Shown here: piece after piece, positions 16,182 to 24,852 of the stretch
Position numbering within the stretch: the first letter of the stretch is position 1
Layout: every line of letters begins with the position of its first letter
From: Betaproteobacteria bacterium
GTDB lineage: Bacteria; Pseudomonadota; Gammaproteobacteria; Burkholderiales; SG8-41
Length of the DNA: 64,000 nucleotides
Assembly (NCBI GenBank): GCA_025363575.1
Contig: JANYDM010000007.1
Location: forward strand, 1-64,000
Direction of reading: 5' to 3'
Made by a program: the position numbers and the translations under genes
Notes under the pieces: model-generated
What the model saw: the letters and a program-made list of their open reading frames with translations, nothing else
Told to the model about the DNA's origin: nothing
Database searches by the model: none

Positions 16182-17903
16182 TCAAGCGGCGTTTTGCTTT
16201 CTCAGTTCTTCCCACTTCGCCGGCAGCCGCACCTTCTTGCTCGTAGCATAGCCCTGGCTGAAATTCTGCCGGTAGATGCACGACCGGTTTCTTAGCGGAT
16301 CGCCGGCGACGACGATCAGCCACTGCGTCTGCGGCAACATCAGCGGCACCAGGCGTTCGGGGTCGTCGGACAGGCGCCATTCCTTTGGCAGATCGCCTTT
16401 TTCAACGAGGCTCGCGATTGTCGTGCCGGGCGGGTGATGGTCGCCCTGCATCATGCTCCATTCGTAGTAACGCGCCGTCACCACCGCGTTCTTCATCAGG
16501 TAGCCCGCCACGTCCTCTTTCGAATATCCGGCTTTCGCGAGCAGCGACGCGATGACGGGCGTGAGCTGCAGCACATGCGTCTCGACGTAGCCGCGCGAGC
16601 TTTGATACGGCTCTATCATCCGCTTGACCCAGTCGACGATGTAATCGAGGTGGCGCTCGGCATTCTCGCCGCCGGTCGTGAACGGATCGCTCGTCGTCCT
16701 CACGGACGTGATGGTCACCACGCTGTCGCCGGATTCGAAGCCGCGCGTGACGTGCAGCGGCTTCCAGCCCATCTCAGCGCAGGCGCGTTCGTTCTCCGCG
16801 AGAGCGGCCCTGAACATCTGACCGAACGTCGCCATATCGGTCGACCCCGGCAGGAAGCGCGGCACATTGCGCGCGAACAGGCGATAGAAACGCCCGACGC
16901 TGGTATTCGCCTGATTGCCCGGCCGCTGTGCACCCTGCCCGTCGCTCAAGCCGAGCTGGTCGCGGATCGGGCCGTTGACGATGATCAGCGCTTCCCAGCC
17001 CGGCGTGCTGCCGCCGTGCCGCAAACCGTAGTCCGGATCAGCGATGACGTCCGCGATCGCGAGCAGCAGCGGCATGTATTCAGGGCGGCATCCGGCCATC
17101 ACGCCATTCACCGCGACATTCCACACGGTTGCCGCGGCGAGGCTGGGATGCATGATGCCCAGCACTTCATCCGGCGCGCGGTCGGTGAACTGCAGGAATT
17201 CTTCGATCTTCTTCAGCGTCGGTGGAACGATGGGCAGTCCGTCGCTCCATTGATTGCGCAGAAAGTGCTCGTTGACTTCTTCGAACGTGCCGGCGAACAC
17301 GATGTCGCGGATGCCGGGATCGCGCGCGGCGTCCGGCGTTTCGTCCGGGCTTCCTTCCGCGGTGAGCTGCTTGACGATCTGATCGGCGAGAACGTCTTCA
17401 ATATTCCTGACGATAGTCGTGCGTTCGTGGGTCGAGATGACTCCTGGATACGTAGCGATGCGCAGGTCGAGCCCGGCCTGCCTGCCGATTGCCTTGGCGG
17501 ATTTTGTGAAACCCTGGTCGATAGCGATCGTCACGCTCGGGACCCCGGCGTTTTCAGCAGCTATGCTTGCGCGCGAACTCGCGGCGGTGCAGCTCCCTCA
17601 CCCGGCCATGCCGGAAATGACGACGTCGACTCCATGACGCTTCAGATTGTCGGGCAGATCGCGGATCACTTGCGCTTCGCTGGCGCCGTAGACGTTGCCG
17701 AACTTCGCAAACGAGACGAACTTCGCTGTCGGGATGCGCTTCAATATCGCCCTCTCGACCGCTTCGAATACGAATTCGCTGTCGAACTTGTCGTTGGACA
17801 GCTCGCCTATGGTTACGCCTTCGAGCGTGCGCGGACGTGCTGCCCGCTCCTGCGTCTTGCGCGCGCGCCGGCCCAACGGAAACACGACTTCGAATTTGGA
17901 CAT
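16182..17903 (-). CDS. UGSC selenoprotein domain fused to a large C-terminal domain (UGA at codon 102)
   Basis: Read through the TGA at 17598-17600, the frame gives 573 aa from the ATG at 17903, preceded by AAGGAGAG. Residues 1-180 are a UGSC domain: VDVVISGMAG, then Sec102-Gly-Ser-Cys105, then TAASSRASIAAENAGVPSV. Residues about 205-573 form a second domain with WSDGLPIVPPT (219-229) and VMAGCRPEY (268-276, Cys272). This second domain is homologous to the stand-alone protein at 12534-13604. It has no signal peptide. It starts 23 nt after a Bug gene stop and is followed by the DapA-like gene. The intact 450-codon frame after the UGA, homologous to another gene, rules out a dead 3' part. The function is unknown; a redox enzyme working on an imported compound is an inference. 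Confidence 0.87.
17568..17600 (-). promoter_or_regulatory. Putative bacterial SECIS element of the UGSC fusion gene
   Basis: After the UGA the mRNA can pair CGCG with CGCG around an AGTT loop (17572-17583). The stem extends to TGC/GCA (17589-17591 with 17568-17570) through small bulges. The loop begins 19 nt after the UGA and has G as its second base. It meets the distance and loop rules but is the weakest of the three hairpins. Confidence 0.55.
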
Positions 17904-17926
17904 TGCTCTACTCTCCTTGAAACGCT

Positions 17927-18898
17927 TTAATCCGGCTTGATATTGGCCGCCTTGATCACGCGCGCCCATTTCTCAGTCTCAGCCTTGATGTGCGCTGCGA
18001 ATTCCGCGGGATCCATCAGCGCGGGCTCCGCACCCTGGCTGATGATGAAGTTTCTCATGTCCGCGCCTTTGACGCTTTTCACGATCTCGTCGTTCAAGCG
18101 GCGCACGATGAAAGCCGGCGTGTTTGCAGGCGCGACGATGCCGACGCTGGAAGTCACTTCAAGCGCCGGGTATCCCGCTTCGGCGGTCGTCACCACATCA
18201 GGCAGAAGCTCCGATCGCTTCGGCGCGGCAATCGCCAGCGCGCGCAGTTTTCCCGCCTTGATTGATTGCGCAACGCCGCTGATGCCGCTGAACTCCATCT
18301 GCACATGGCCGCCGAGCAGGTCGATATGCGCGATCGCCGAGCTTTTGTACGGAACATGCAGCATATCGATGTTGGCGGCCTGCTTGAATAATTCAACCGC
18401 GAGGTGCGGCAGGCCCCCGGTGCCGCCGGACGCGTAAGTGATCTGCCCCGGGCGCGCTTTCGCGAGGGCAACGAGCGCCTGCAGATTGGTGGCCGGCAGC
18501 GACGGGTGTATTACTATTACATAGGGAATGACCGCAAAGCGCGCGATAGGCGCGAGGTCGGTGACCGGATTGAAGCCGGCGCTTTTGAGCAGCACCGGGC
18601 CGATCATGATCGAGCTGGTGTAGCCGATCAGCAGCGTGTACCCGTCAGGCGCCGCCTTTGCCGCGATTGCCGCGCCAACCGTACCCGCCGCCCCCGGCCG
18701 GTAATCCGTGACGAAAGACTGGCCGAGCGCATCCGATAATCGCTGCGCGAGCGCACGGCTGAGAATGTCATTGCTGGACGACCCGGGGTTCAACGGTATG
18801 ATCAAGCGCACGGGCTTGACGGGATATGCCTGTGCCGCAGCGAGGTTGAACGCGATGGTGAAAAGCAGTGCGCTACAGAGTTGGAACCTGTGTTTCAT
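17927..18898 (-). CDS. Bug/TctC family receptor upstream of the UGSC fusion
   Basis: Encodes 323 aa if the ATG at 18898 is used (MKHRFQLCSALLFTIAF signal peptide). An in-frame ATG at 18919 would add seven polar residues. Mature features are AYPVKPVRLIIPLNPGSSSN (note Asn for the usual Asp), TDYRPGAAGTVG, PDGYTLLIG and VPYKSSA rather than VPYKG. It is first in an apparent operon with the UGSC fusion, the DapA-like protein and another Bug gene. Confidence 0.92.
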   Translation of the reverse strand: MKHRFQLCSALLFTIAFNLAAAQAYPVKPVRLIIPLNPGSSSNDILSRALAQRLSDALGQSFVTDYRPGAAGTVGAAIAAKAAPDGYTLLIGYTSSIMIGPVLLKSAGFNPVTDLAPIARFAVIPYVIVIHPSLPATNLQALVALAKARPGQITYASGGTGGLPHLAVELFKQAANIDMLHVPYKSSAIAHIDLLGGHVQMEFSGISGVAQSIKAGKLRALAIAAPKRSELLPDVVTTAEAGYPALEVTSSVGIVAPANTPAFIVRRLNDEIVKSVKGADMRNFIISQGAEPALMDPAEFAAHIKAETEKWARVIKAANIKPD

Positions 18899-19000
18899 TG
18901 TTGAATTTGGATCGCGCATTGAGCGCGAGCATCAACGTGAAAGTCTAGCAGGATTTACTTCACTTTAAATGCGCAACGACTTATCACCTTTGTTGCGACT

Positions 19001-19594
19001 TTATTGGCCGGATCGAATGAAGTCCAGCAGGGGCCGATAGTCCTTCGCGTCTGCGGCATGTAACGCGTCGATGTAGCGGCGACGCACATCTCCCATAGCA
19101 ATAAGATTGCCCGCACCCCATCTAAAGCGCGGCGCATCATTTTGCACGAGCAAAAGATCCGCCATTGTCCGCGAGAATCGACCATTTCCATTCGGGAACG
19201 GATGTATCCACGTAAGCCGGTGATGAAACCGGGCGGCCATCTCATTCACCGTGTAGCTTTTGTGCTCGATCTGATAAGCCACGTCGTCACAAAGTATTTT
19301 CAGCTCTGGCCCGATTTTCCCGGCTTCGATACCAATATTCTTTGCAGTCGTTCGAAACTTTCCCGCCCACTTCCAGGTGTCTCCAAATAGTTTTTTGTGC
19401 AAACGACTAATGAAAGGGAGCGTTAGAAGCTCACTGCGCTTCTTCGAGAACGCCCATTCCTCCCCGTCCAGAATATTGGCGGCTTCCCATTCGTTGAGTT
19501 GCCCCTGGGTAGTGATGTGAGATGGGATCAGTTCCGCCGCCTCATCAGGATCAAGTGGAGTCGCTCCTGGCGCATAGTCGAACTTTATCGCCAC
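19001..19594 (-). CDS. Mobile mystery protein B, Fic domain
   Basis: A 197-aa Fic/DOC-fold protein. The core motif at 131-139 is HPFPNGNGR, where the catalytic His and the phosphate-binding G-N-G-R are present. The acidic residue of the standard H-P-F-x-D/E-G-N is Asn, which as I recall is usual in the mobile mystery B subfamily. Fic proteins typically transfer AMP or another nucleotide-derived group to target proteins. It starts 3 nt after the stop of the HTH partner, the standard gene order for this mobile pair, which resembles a toxin-antitoxin module. GC content is lower than in the neighbours. Confidence 0.88.
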   Translation of the reverse strand: MAIKFDYAPGATPLDPDEAAELIPSHITTQGQLNEWEAANILDGEEWAFSKKRSELLTLPFISRLHKKLFGDTWKWAGKFRTTAKNIGIEAGKIGPELKILCDDVAYQIEHKSYTVNEMAARFHHRLTWIHPFPNGNGRFSRTMADLLLVQNDAPRFRWGAGNLIAMGDVRRRYIDALHAADAKDYRPLLDFIRSGQ

Positions 19595-19597
19595 GAC

Positions 19598-20056
19598 TTA
19601 TTCCCACAGTTTTTTGGGATTGCCCTGCAGCAGCTCTTTAACCAAACGATCCAGCGCCCTTCGTTCCTCCACGTCGCCAATGCCCTGGTCTTCCAGCTTC
19701 ATGGAATGAGCGACATGTTTAAGCTGCTGACTCGCGATTGCGCGAGCCCGTTCATGTCGCAGTTCGTCGAGAGGCTTGAGCGGGACGACCGCGTACACGA
19801 CACGGCAGCCGAGAGCTTCGGCAAGCCTGTGCAAAGTTTGTAGTTTGATTGTTCCATTCACTTCGTTGTGCTGCATAGCTTCGATGGTCTGCGGCCTCAG
19901 TTTTAGCCGCTTGGCCAGCTGCACGTTTGTTACCCCCAATGCTTCCTGAATGGCGCGGACCCATCCGCGACGGGGGATATCTCTATCAATCAGGCCTCGG
20001 AAGGGCCGTATGGATTCCTCGGTCTGCTGGAGCTGGAGTGAGTGCTTATCTTTCAT
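19598..20056 (-). CDS. Mobile mystery protein A, HTH regulator
   Basis: A 152-aa protein with a Cro/C1-type helix-turn-helix at about 42-80 (GVTNVQLAKRLKLRPQTIEA). It ends with the GNPKKLWE tail typical of the family. The ATG at 20056 is preferred for its AGG site in GCGAGGTTGAT; an upstream in-frame start would add seven residues. It probably represses its own promoter and controls the Fic partner, since three repeated CTGGT-type sites lie upstream. It belongs to a small horizontally spread unit. Confidence 0.88.
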   Translation of the reverse strand: MKDKHSLQLQQTEESIRPFRGLIDRDIPRRGWVRAIQEALGVTNVQLAKRLKLRPQTIEAMQHNEVNGTIKLQTLHRLAEALGCRVVYAVVPLKPLDELRHERARAIASQQLKHVAHSMKLEDQGIGDVEERRALDRLVKELLQGNPKKLWE

Positions 20057-20082
20057 ATCAACCTCGCTTAAAAACAAGTCTA

Positions 20083-20147
20083 CAATCTGGTTTAATATCT
20101 ATTAACCCATATTATAAACTGGTTTTTAATCACATTTGACCAGATTG
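20083..20147 (-). promoter_or_regulatory. Promoter and repeated operator-like sites of the mobile mystery pair
   Basis: An AT-rich stretch with a perfect TATAAT on the minus strand at 20111-20116 and a weak TCAAAT at a 17-bp spacing. Three related sites surround it: CAATCTGGTTTAAT (20083-20096), AACTGGTTTTTAAT (20117-20130) and the inverted ACCAGATTG (20139-20147). The arrangement suggests binding of the HTH protein over the promoter. Confidence 0.6.
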
Positions 20148-20256
20148 CAGTCTGATTAAAAGTGAGTTCTCCGCGACCCAGAAATGACACTAACTACCTG
20201 ACCCATATAACAATTAATGAACAACACACCTGGGCAGGAGAACAGACATCCTACAT

Positions 20257-21264
20257 TCAGATCTTAAAAACCCGCTGCGCATTGCCGCCGCGTACATTGT
20301 CGCGCGCCGTCGCCGGCAATTTCTCGATGATGGCGAGCGTGCCTTCCATGTCGGAAATGTTGTGCGGGAAATCGGTGCCGTACAGCACATGCTTTTCGCC
20401 GAAGGCCTCGATAGTGCTGCGCAGCGCCTCGCTCGAATAAATGCATGTGTCGGCGTAGATCCGCTTGAGATAAGTGCTGGGCGCGTTCTTGATCTTTGTG
20501 CGGCATGCCGCTACGACTTCATGGCAGCGGTCGAGACGCGGCGCGAGGAAAGGCAGCGTGCCGCCGCCGTGCGCTGTGATGAGCTTGAGCTGCTGATAGC
20601 GGTCGAAGAAGCCGTCGTAAATCATGCGCGATACCGCGAGCGTCGTGTCGAACGTGAAGCCGACCGACGCGCTCAATTGAAACACCTGCATATCCATATC
20701 GCCGCAGCCACACGGTACGGTCGGATGCACGAACACCGGCAGCGCGCGCTTGTCGATCTCTTTCCAGATCGGCTCGAACTTCGGATCGGTCAAAGACGCG
20801 CCCCCGACGTTGGCGAGCACGACAACGCCGACCGCGCCCTTTTTCGTCGCGCGATCGAGCTCTTCCAATGCGTGATCGGGATACTGCATCGGCAGCGACG
20901 CCATCCATTGGATGCGCGTCGGATATTTGGCGCTCGCCTCGGCAAAGCTGTCGTTGATCGCGCTTGCGGCGCGCGAGCTTGCTTTCGCATCGCCCCAATA
21001 GACGTTGGGCCCGGTCAGCGACAAGATCGCCATGCCCACCCCCGCCTTGTCCATCGCCGCGAGACGCGCCGGATAATCGAACATCGTTGGCTGCGGCGTC
21101 ATGAAGGCGACACCGTCGTAGTGAATTACTTCGGCGCCGCCAACGACTTGTTGTATCGTAAAGCGCGGCCCGCAGTTCGCCTTGAAAAGATCCAGCCACT
21201 CCTGACACAGCATGTGCGAATGAACGTCGATGGCTTTTTGCAAAGAGGCTCCTTTAAATTCCAT
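20257..21264 (-). CDS. Amidohydrolase family protein (ACMSD-like)
   Basis: About 335 aa with the metal-dependent hydrolase barrel. It has AIDVHSHM (H-x-H metal site) near the start, VFVHPTVPC (metal His) near 180, LITAHGGGTLPF near 230 and the final metal Asp in LYGTDFPHN. This subfamily holds decarboxylases and hydrolases of aromatic-derived acids, such as ACMSD and gamma-resorcylate decarboxylase. The start is uncertain. ATG at 21264 (or 21267) has no ribosome site, whereas TTG at 21243 follows AAAGGAG at good spacing. It ends an operon with two Bug genes and an ICL-like enzyme. Confidence 0.88.
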   Translation of the reverse strand: MEFKGASLQKAIDVHSHMLCQEWLDLFKANCGPRFTIQQVVGGAEVIHYDGVAFMTPQPTMFDYPARLAAMDKAGVGMAILSLTGPNVYWGDAKASSRAASAINDSFAEASAKYPTRIQWMASLPMQYPDHALEELDRATKKGAVGVVVLANVGGASLTDPKFEPIWKEIDKRALPVFVHPTVPCGCGDMDMQVFQLSASVGFTFDTTLAVSRMIYDGFFDRYQQLKLITAHGGGTLPFLAPRLDRCHEVVAACRTKIKNAPSTYLKRIYADTCIYSSEALRSTIEAFGEKHVLYGTDFPHNISDMEGTLAIIEKLPATARDNVRGGNAQRVFKI

Positions 21265-21272
21265 CATTCTTT

Positions 21273-21302
21273 AGCCACAGATCACCGCGTTTATCTGCGG
21301 CT
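21273..21302. repeat. ATAAACGCAGAT-type repeat, short copy
   Basis: AGCCACAGATCACCGCGTTTATCTGCGG has short inverted arms (CCACAGAT / ATCTGCGG). It is a relative of the longer repeats at 30504-30654 and 50446-50583. It lies in the 47-bp gap between the Bug and amidohydrolase genes. Confidence 0.6.
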
Positions 21303-21314
21303 CCAATGTCTTGG

Positions 21315-22286
21315 TTATTGAGGCGGCGCCCCAGTTGTCCGAATGATCTTCCCGAAGCGATTCATCTCCGACTTGATGTATTCCCCAAACTCCGCCGAAG
21401 TCCCGCCAATCACTTCCGCCCCGTCAAACGTAATGCGCTCGCGCACGTCGGGCGACTGCAATGCCTTGCGCAATTCTGCATTCAGTTTGGCAACGATCTC
21501 CGGCGGCGTCTTCGCCGGCACCACCACGCCCTGCCACGGATAAAACACGCAGTTCTTTAATCCCAGTTCGACCGCTGTCGGGATATCCGGCGCGTTCGAC
21601 ATGCGCTTCTCGCCCGTCTGCACCAGCGCGCGCAACTTGCCGGACTTCACATAAGCTGCAGTGCCGTTGTCGAACATCATCGTCACGTTGCCTGCCAGCA
21701 GATCGATCATGCCCGGCGCCCCGCCCTTATACGGAACCGGTATCGCCTTGATGCCGCCAGCCTCAGCGAACAGCAGCATCGCCATATCCGCCGGACTGCC
21801 GAGGCCCTGCGTCGCGTAAGTCAGTTGATCGGGCTTCGCTTTCGCCAGCGAGATCAAATCCAGCGCGGTCTTTACCGGCAGCGATGGATGCACGACGAGC
21901 ACCATCGGAATGCGCGCTACCAGAATCACCGGTGTGAAATCCTTTAGCGGATCGTACGGCAGCGTCTTATACAGATGCGGATTGATCGCGAGCGTCGTGC
22001 TGGTCGCGAGCAGCATCGAATAACCATCCGGCGGCGACTTCGCCACGTTCTCCGCGCCTATCAACGTCGCCGCCCCGCCGCGGTTCTCGACAACGACTGT
22101 CTGCCCGATGCTTTCAGTGACCTTCGCGCCCAACACGCGGCCGATCATGTCCGTGTTGCCGCCGGGCGCATAGGGGATTACGAAGCGGATGGGGCGTTGG
22201 GGATAGGACTGGGCATTGATTGCAGCTGACGCGAACAAGCTCGCGAGGGCGCAGGCAAGCACTGAGATCGCGGCGAATCCGGGCAT
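21315..22286 (-). CDS. Bug/TctC family receptor
   Basis: Encodes 323 aa with a signal peptide ending AAINAQ, then SYPQRPIRFVIPYAPGGNTD, VENRGGAATLIG, PDGYSMLLA and VPYKGGAPGMIDLLAG. It is followed after a short repeat by the amidohydrolase gene and preceded by a second Bug gene 54 nt upstream. The two Bug genes differ throughout the cleft, so they probably bind different ligands or states. Confidence 0.93.
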   Translation of the reverse strand: MPGFAAISVLACALASLFASAAINAQSYPQRPIRFVIPYAPGGNTDMIGRVLGAKVTESIGQTVVVENRGGAATLIGAENVAKSPPDGYSMLLATSTTLAINPHLYKTLPYDPLKDFTPVILVARIPMVLVVHPSLPVKTALDLISLAKAKPDQLTYATQGLGSPADMAMLLFAEAGGIKAIPVPYKGGAPGMIDLLAGNVTMMFDNGTAAYVKSGKLRALVQTGEKRMSNAPDIPTAVELGLKNCVFYPWQGVVVPAKTPPEIVAKLNAELRKALQSPDVRERITFDGAEVIGGTSAEFGEYIKSEMNRFGKIIRTTGAPPQ

Positions 22287-22340
22287 GCTAAAGTTTAACA
22301 GGATCGAAGATTGAATAAATCGCAGCAGCGCACGCTGATG

Positions 22341-23318
22341 CTACTCCGCCTCGATGCCCGCCTGCTTCATGACCTGCCCCCACTTCACGATCTCTTTGCC
22401 GATCAGCGTCTTGAATTCCTGCGGCGTGCTGCCGACAGGCTCGGCGCCGATGGCGAAAAATTTTTCCCGGACGTCGGAACTGCGGAGTATTTCTACGAGG
22501 GCTGTGTTCAGCTTCTTGACGATTGCTGGCGGCGTGCCTGCCGGAGCGAGAATTCCCTGCCAGCCGGTCAGCTCGTAGTTGGGCACGAATTCGCCGATGG
22601 ACGGCACATTAGGGAAAAGGCTGGAGCGCTTGGCGCTGGTGATGCCCAAAGGCCTGATGCGTCCTGTCGCTACATAGCGCACGCAGTTGGTGATGACGTC
22701 GAACATCATCTCGATCCGGCCCGCAAGGAAATCCACACCGGCGAGCGTGCTGCCTTTATAGGCGACGCGCACGATATCGACGCCCGCGCGCCGCTTGAAC
22801 AGCTCGCCCGCGAGATGCTGTGATGTGCCGTTGCCCGAAGATCCATAATTGAGCTGGCCGGGCTTCGCTTTGGCCAGCGCGATCAGCTCGGGGACTGTGT
22901 GCGCCGGAACGTTCTGATGCACGACCAGCATGTTGGGTACGGATACGGCCAGCGTCACCGGCTCGAAATCTTTCACCGCGTCGTAGGGTAACTTCCTATA
23001 CAAGCTCGGGTTCACAGCATGCGAGATTGAGACATAGAGAATCGTGTGCCCATCCGGCACCGCCTGCGCCGTGAGCGATTCGCCGATAACACCGCCGGCG
23101 CCGCCTCTGTTATCGATGACGACTTGCTGGCCCCAACGCTCGCTCAACTTTTCCGACAGCGGCCGCGCAATGGCGTCCGCATTGCCGCCGGCGGGAAAAG
23201 GCACGATGAAGCGGATCGGCTTGGCCGGATATGCCGGGTCTGCCGCGTAAGCCGCCGCGCCCAGGCTTAACAGCACAGCGCCTGCCATTAAATTGGATTT
23301 GAAACTGGTGACGGGCAT
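22341..23318 (-). CDS. Bug/TctC family receptor overlapping an ICL-like gene
   Basis: Encodes 325 aa. The start is set by a TGATG overlap, where the stop of the ICL/PEPM-like gene shares its A with this ATG; this implies translational coupling. The signal peptide ends AAAYAA, followed by YPAKPIRFIVPFPAGGNAD and IDNRGGAGGVIG. VAYKGST replaces VPYKG. An in-frame ATG eight codons upstream would lie inside the previous gene and is less likely. Confidence 0.92.
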   Translation of the reverse strand: MPVTSFKSNLMAGAVLLSLGAAAYAADPAYPAKPIRFIVPFPAGGNADAIARPLSEKLSERWGQQVVIDNRGGAGGVIGESLTAQAVPDGHTILYVSISHAVNPSLYRKLPYDAVKDFEPVTLAVSVPNMLVVHQNVPAHTVPELIALAKAKPGQLNYGSSGNGTSQHLAGELFKRRAGVDIVRVAYKGSTLAGVDFLAGRIEMMFDVITNCVRYVATGRIRPLGITSAKRSSLFPNVPSIGEFVPNYELTGWQGILAPAGTPPAIVKKLNTALVEILRSSDVREKFFAIGAEPVGSTPQEFKTLIGKEIVKWGQVMKQAGIEAE

Positions 23319-24199
23319 CACCGCAGATATTTGCTTTCCCATTCTCTAAAATCCTCCGCATCCAAGATTTCGTTGTATTGCTGCATGGTCAACATGCGGT
23401 CGTTCAGCGCATTGATGTCGCCGTCGCGTTTCAGAACCTGCAGCGCCTCACGCACCGCGAACCCCGCCGCATAGCGCCCAAGGCCCGGATAGATCGCCAT
23501 GCGCAGGCCAGCGGCTTCAAGCTGCTCTTTTCTGAGCTGGCCCAGCTTGCCCCCGCCATCGACATTGACGAGGCAAGGTGCGTCGACTTCCTCAGTCACG
23601 CGCCGCAGACTCTCTAATACATCAGGCGTGGTTTTAACTTCCACGAAGCAGATATCCGCACCGGCCTTGCGAAATGCTTGCGCTCGCTTGATTGCCTCAT
23701 CCAACCCGAGACCCGGCGCCGCATCCGTCCGCGCAATGATGATGAAGTCCGGATCGCGCCGCGCCGCAACCGCCGCCTCTATTTTGCGCACCGCTTCGCC
23801 GAATTCGATGACCTCGCGCGCCCCAGCCATATGGCCGCTGCGCTTGGGAGAAACTTGGTCTTCAATGTGTATCCCCGCGACGCCGGCCGCCTCGAACTCT
23901 TGCACCGTGTGGCGCACATTGACGGCGTTACCGAAACCCGTATCCGCATCGGTGATGAGAGGAATGTTTATGCACGATGCCACGCGATGCGCATGCTGGC
24001 TCATCAGCGTCAGGTCCATCAGCCCGAAATCGGGCCGCCCCAGCAGCAATGAAGACATGCTGCCGCCGCCGAGATAAGCGACCTCGAATCCAGCTTGCTC
24101 TATCAGCCGCGCGCTAAACGCATCCGAAATGCCCGGCGCAATGATCATAGGTCCAGTATTCAGCCTCGCCCGCAGGCGTTTACGAACCGACTCCACCAT
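23318..24199 (-). CDS. Isocitrate lyase/PEP mutase superfamily enzyme
   Basis: A 293-aa TIM barrel of normal length for the superfamily. The metal-binding DADTGFG lies at 84-90 and IEDQVSPKRSGH at 112-123. The lyase catalytic motif K-K/R-C-G-H reads K-R-S-G-H here, so the essential Cys is Ser. That argues against (methyl)isocitrate lyase activity and fits oxaloacetate decarboxylase, phosphonate or other C-C or C-P chemistry. It is the first gene of the ICL-like, Bug, Bug, amidohydrolase operon. Confidence 0.88.
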   Translation of the reverse strand: MVESVRKRLRARLNTGPMIIAPGISDAFSARLIEQAGFEVAYLGGGSMSSLLLGRPDFGLMDLTLMSQHAHRVASCINIPLITDADTGFGNAVNVRHTVQEFEAAGVAGIHIEDQVSPKRSGHMAGAREVIEFGEAVRKIEAAVAARRDPDFIIIARTDAAPGLGLDEAIKRAQAFRKAGADICFVEVKTTPDVLESLRRVTEEVDAPCLVNVDGGGKLGQLRKEQLEAAGLRMAIYPGLGRYAAGFAVREALQVLKRDGDINALNDRMLTMQQYNEILDAEDFREWESKYLR

Positions 24200-24332
24200 A
24201 ATGCAATCTCCAAAATGAATGAGTTACAACAGCGTAAATTGCGCCAAGACGAGAGCAATTCAACTACAGATGCGACTTAGAATTCGTAAGATGCCCCATC
24301 GTCCGTTGGCGTAACTACTAAAACCACCAGCA

Positions 24333-24698
24333 TTAGTCGGCGAGAAATCTTTTTAGTTTGGAGACTTGGCGCTTTATTCCCAGCGGCGTCAGCGAACGCA
24401 TCCGACCTGAGACTCGGAATTCGACAAGCTTCGAATTGTGGGGCCTCTCAGTAACCAAATAGCAAACTCTGTTAACGTAGCGGAACCCCGTAGCGATCCA
24501 CTGAGTTCCTGAATCACCATCAACGACAGTCCACAAGAAAGCTGGATCCTGAAGACGAACGATTTCCAGATCTTCGCCGTGAGTCTCAAGGCCGTGGCCA
24601 CCCCATATGTCTGATGTCGCACCAACATGACGAACGGGTTTAAAATATTCGTAGAATGTATCTTCGTGCAACACACAAGGTACCGACTGGGCCACCAT
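24333..24698 (-). CDS. Hypothetical protein in a low-GC segment
   Basis: A 121-aa protein I do not recognise. It starts MVAQSVPCVLHEDTFYEYF, is rich in Trp and Gly in the middle (DIWGGHGL, LWTVVDGDSGTQW) and ends in a basic helix (GIKRQVSKLKRFLAD). No signal peptide or membrane span is seen. Its codon use is distinctly more AT-rich than the Bug genes. It is divergent from the DUF3883 gene, with about 150 bp of AT-rich sequence between, and both look horizontally acquired. Confidence 0.65.
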   Translation of the reverse strand: MVAQSVPCVLHEDTFYEYFKPVRHVGATSDIWGGHGLETHGEDLEIVRLQDPAFLWTVVDGDSGTQWIATGFRYVNRVCYLVTERPHNSKLVEFRVSGRMRSLTPLGIKRQVSKLKRFLAD

Positions 24699-24852
24699 TT
24701 TCCATCCTCCAACATTTGGATTTTATCTGCATTGACGCTTTAATCTTACCCAGGAATTAAATTTTCGGAAACGTTTCAAAATTATTTGAGCTTTTCCGAG
24801 ACTCGGCTAGCCGCTAGACTGTCGCCAGTCCCAATACCTTTTGATTTCAACT

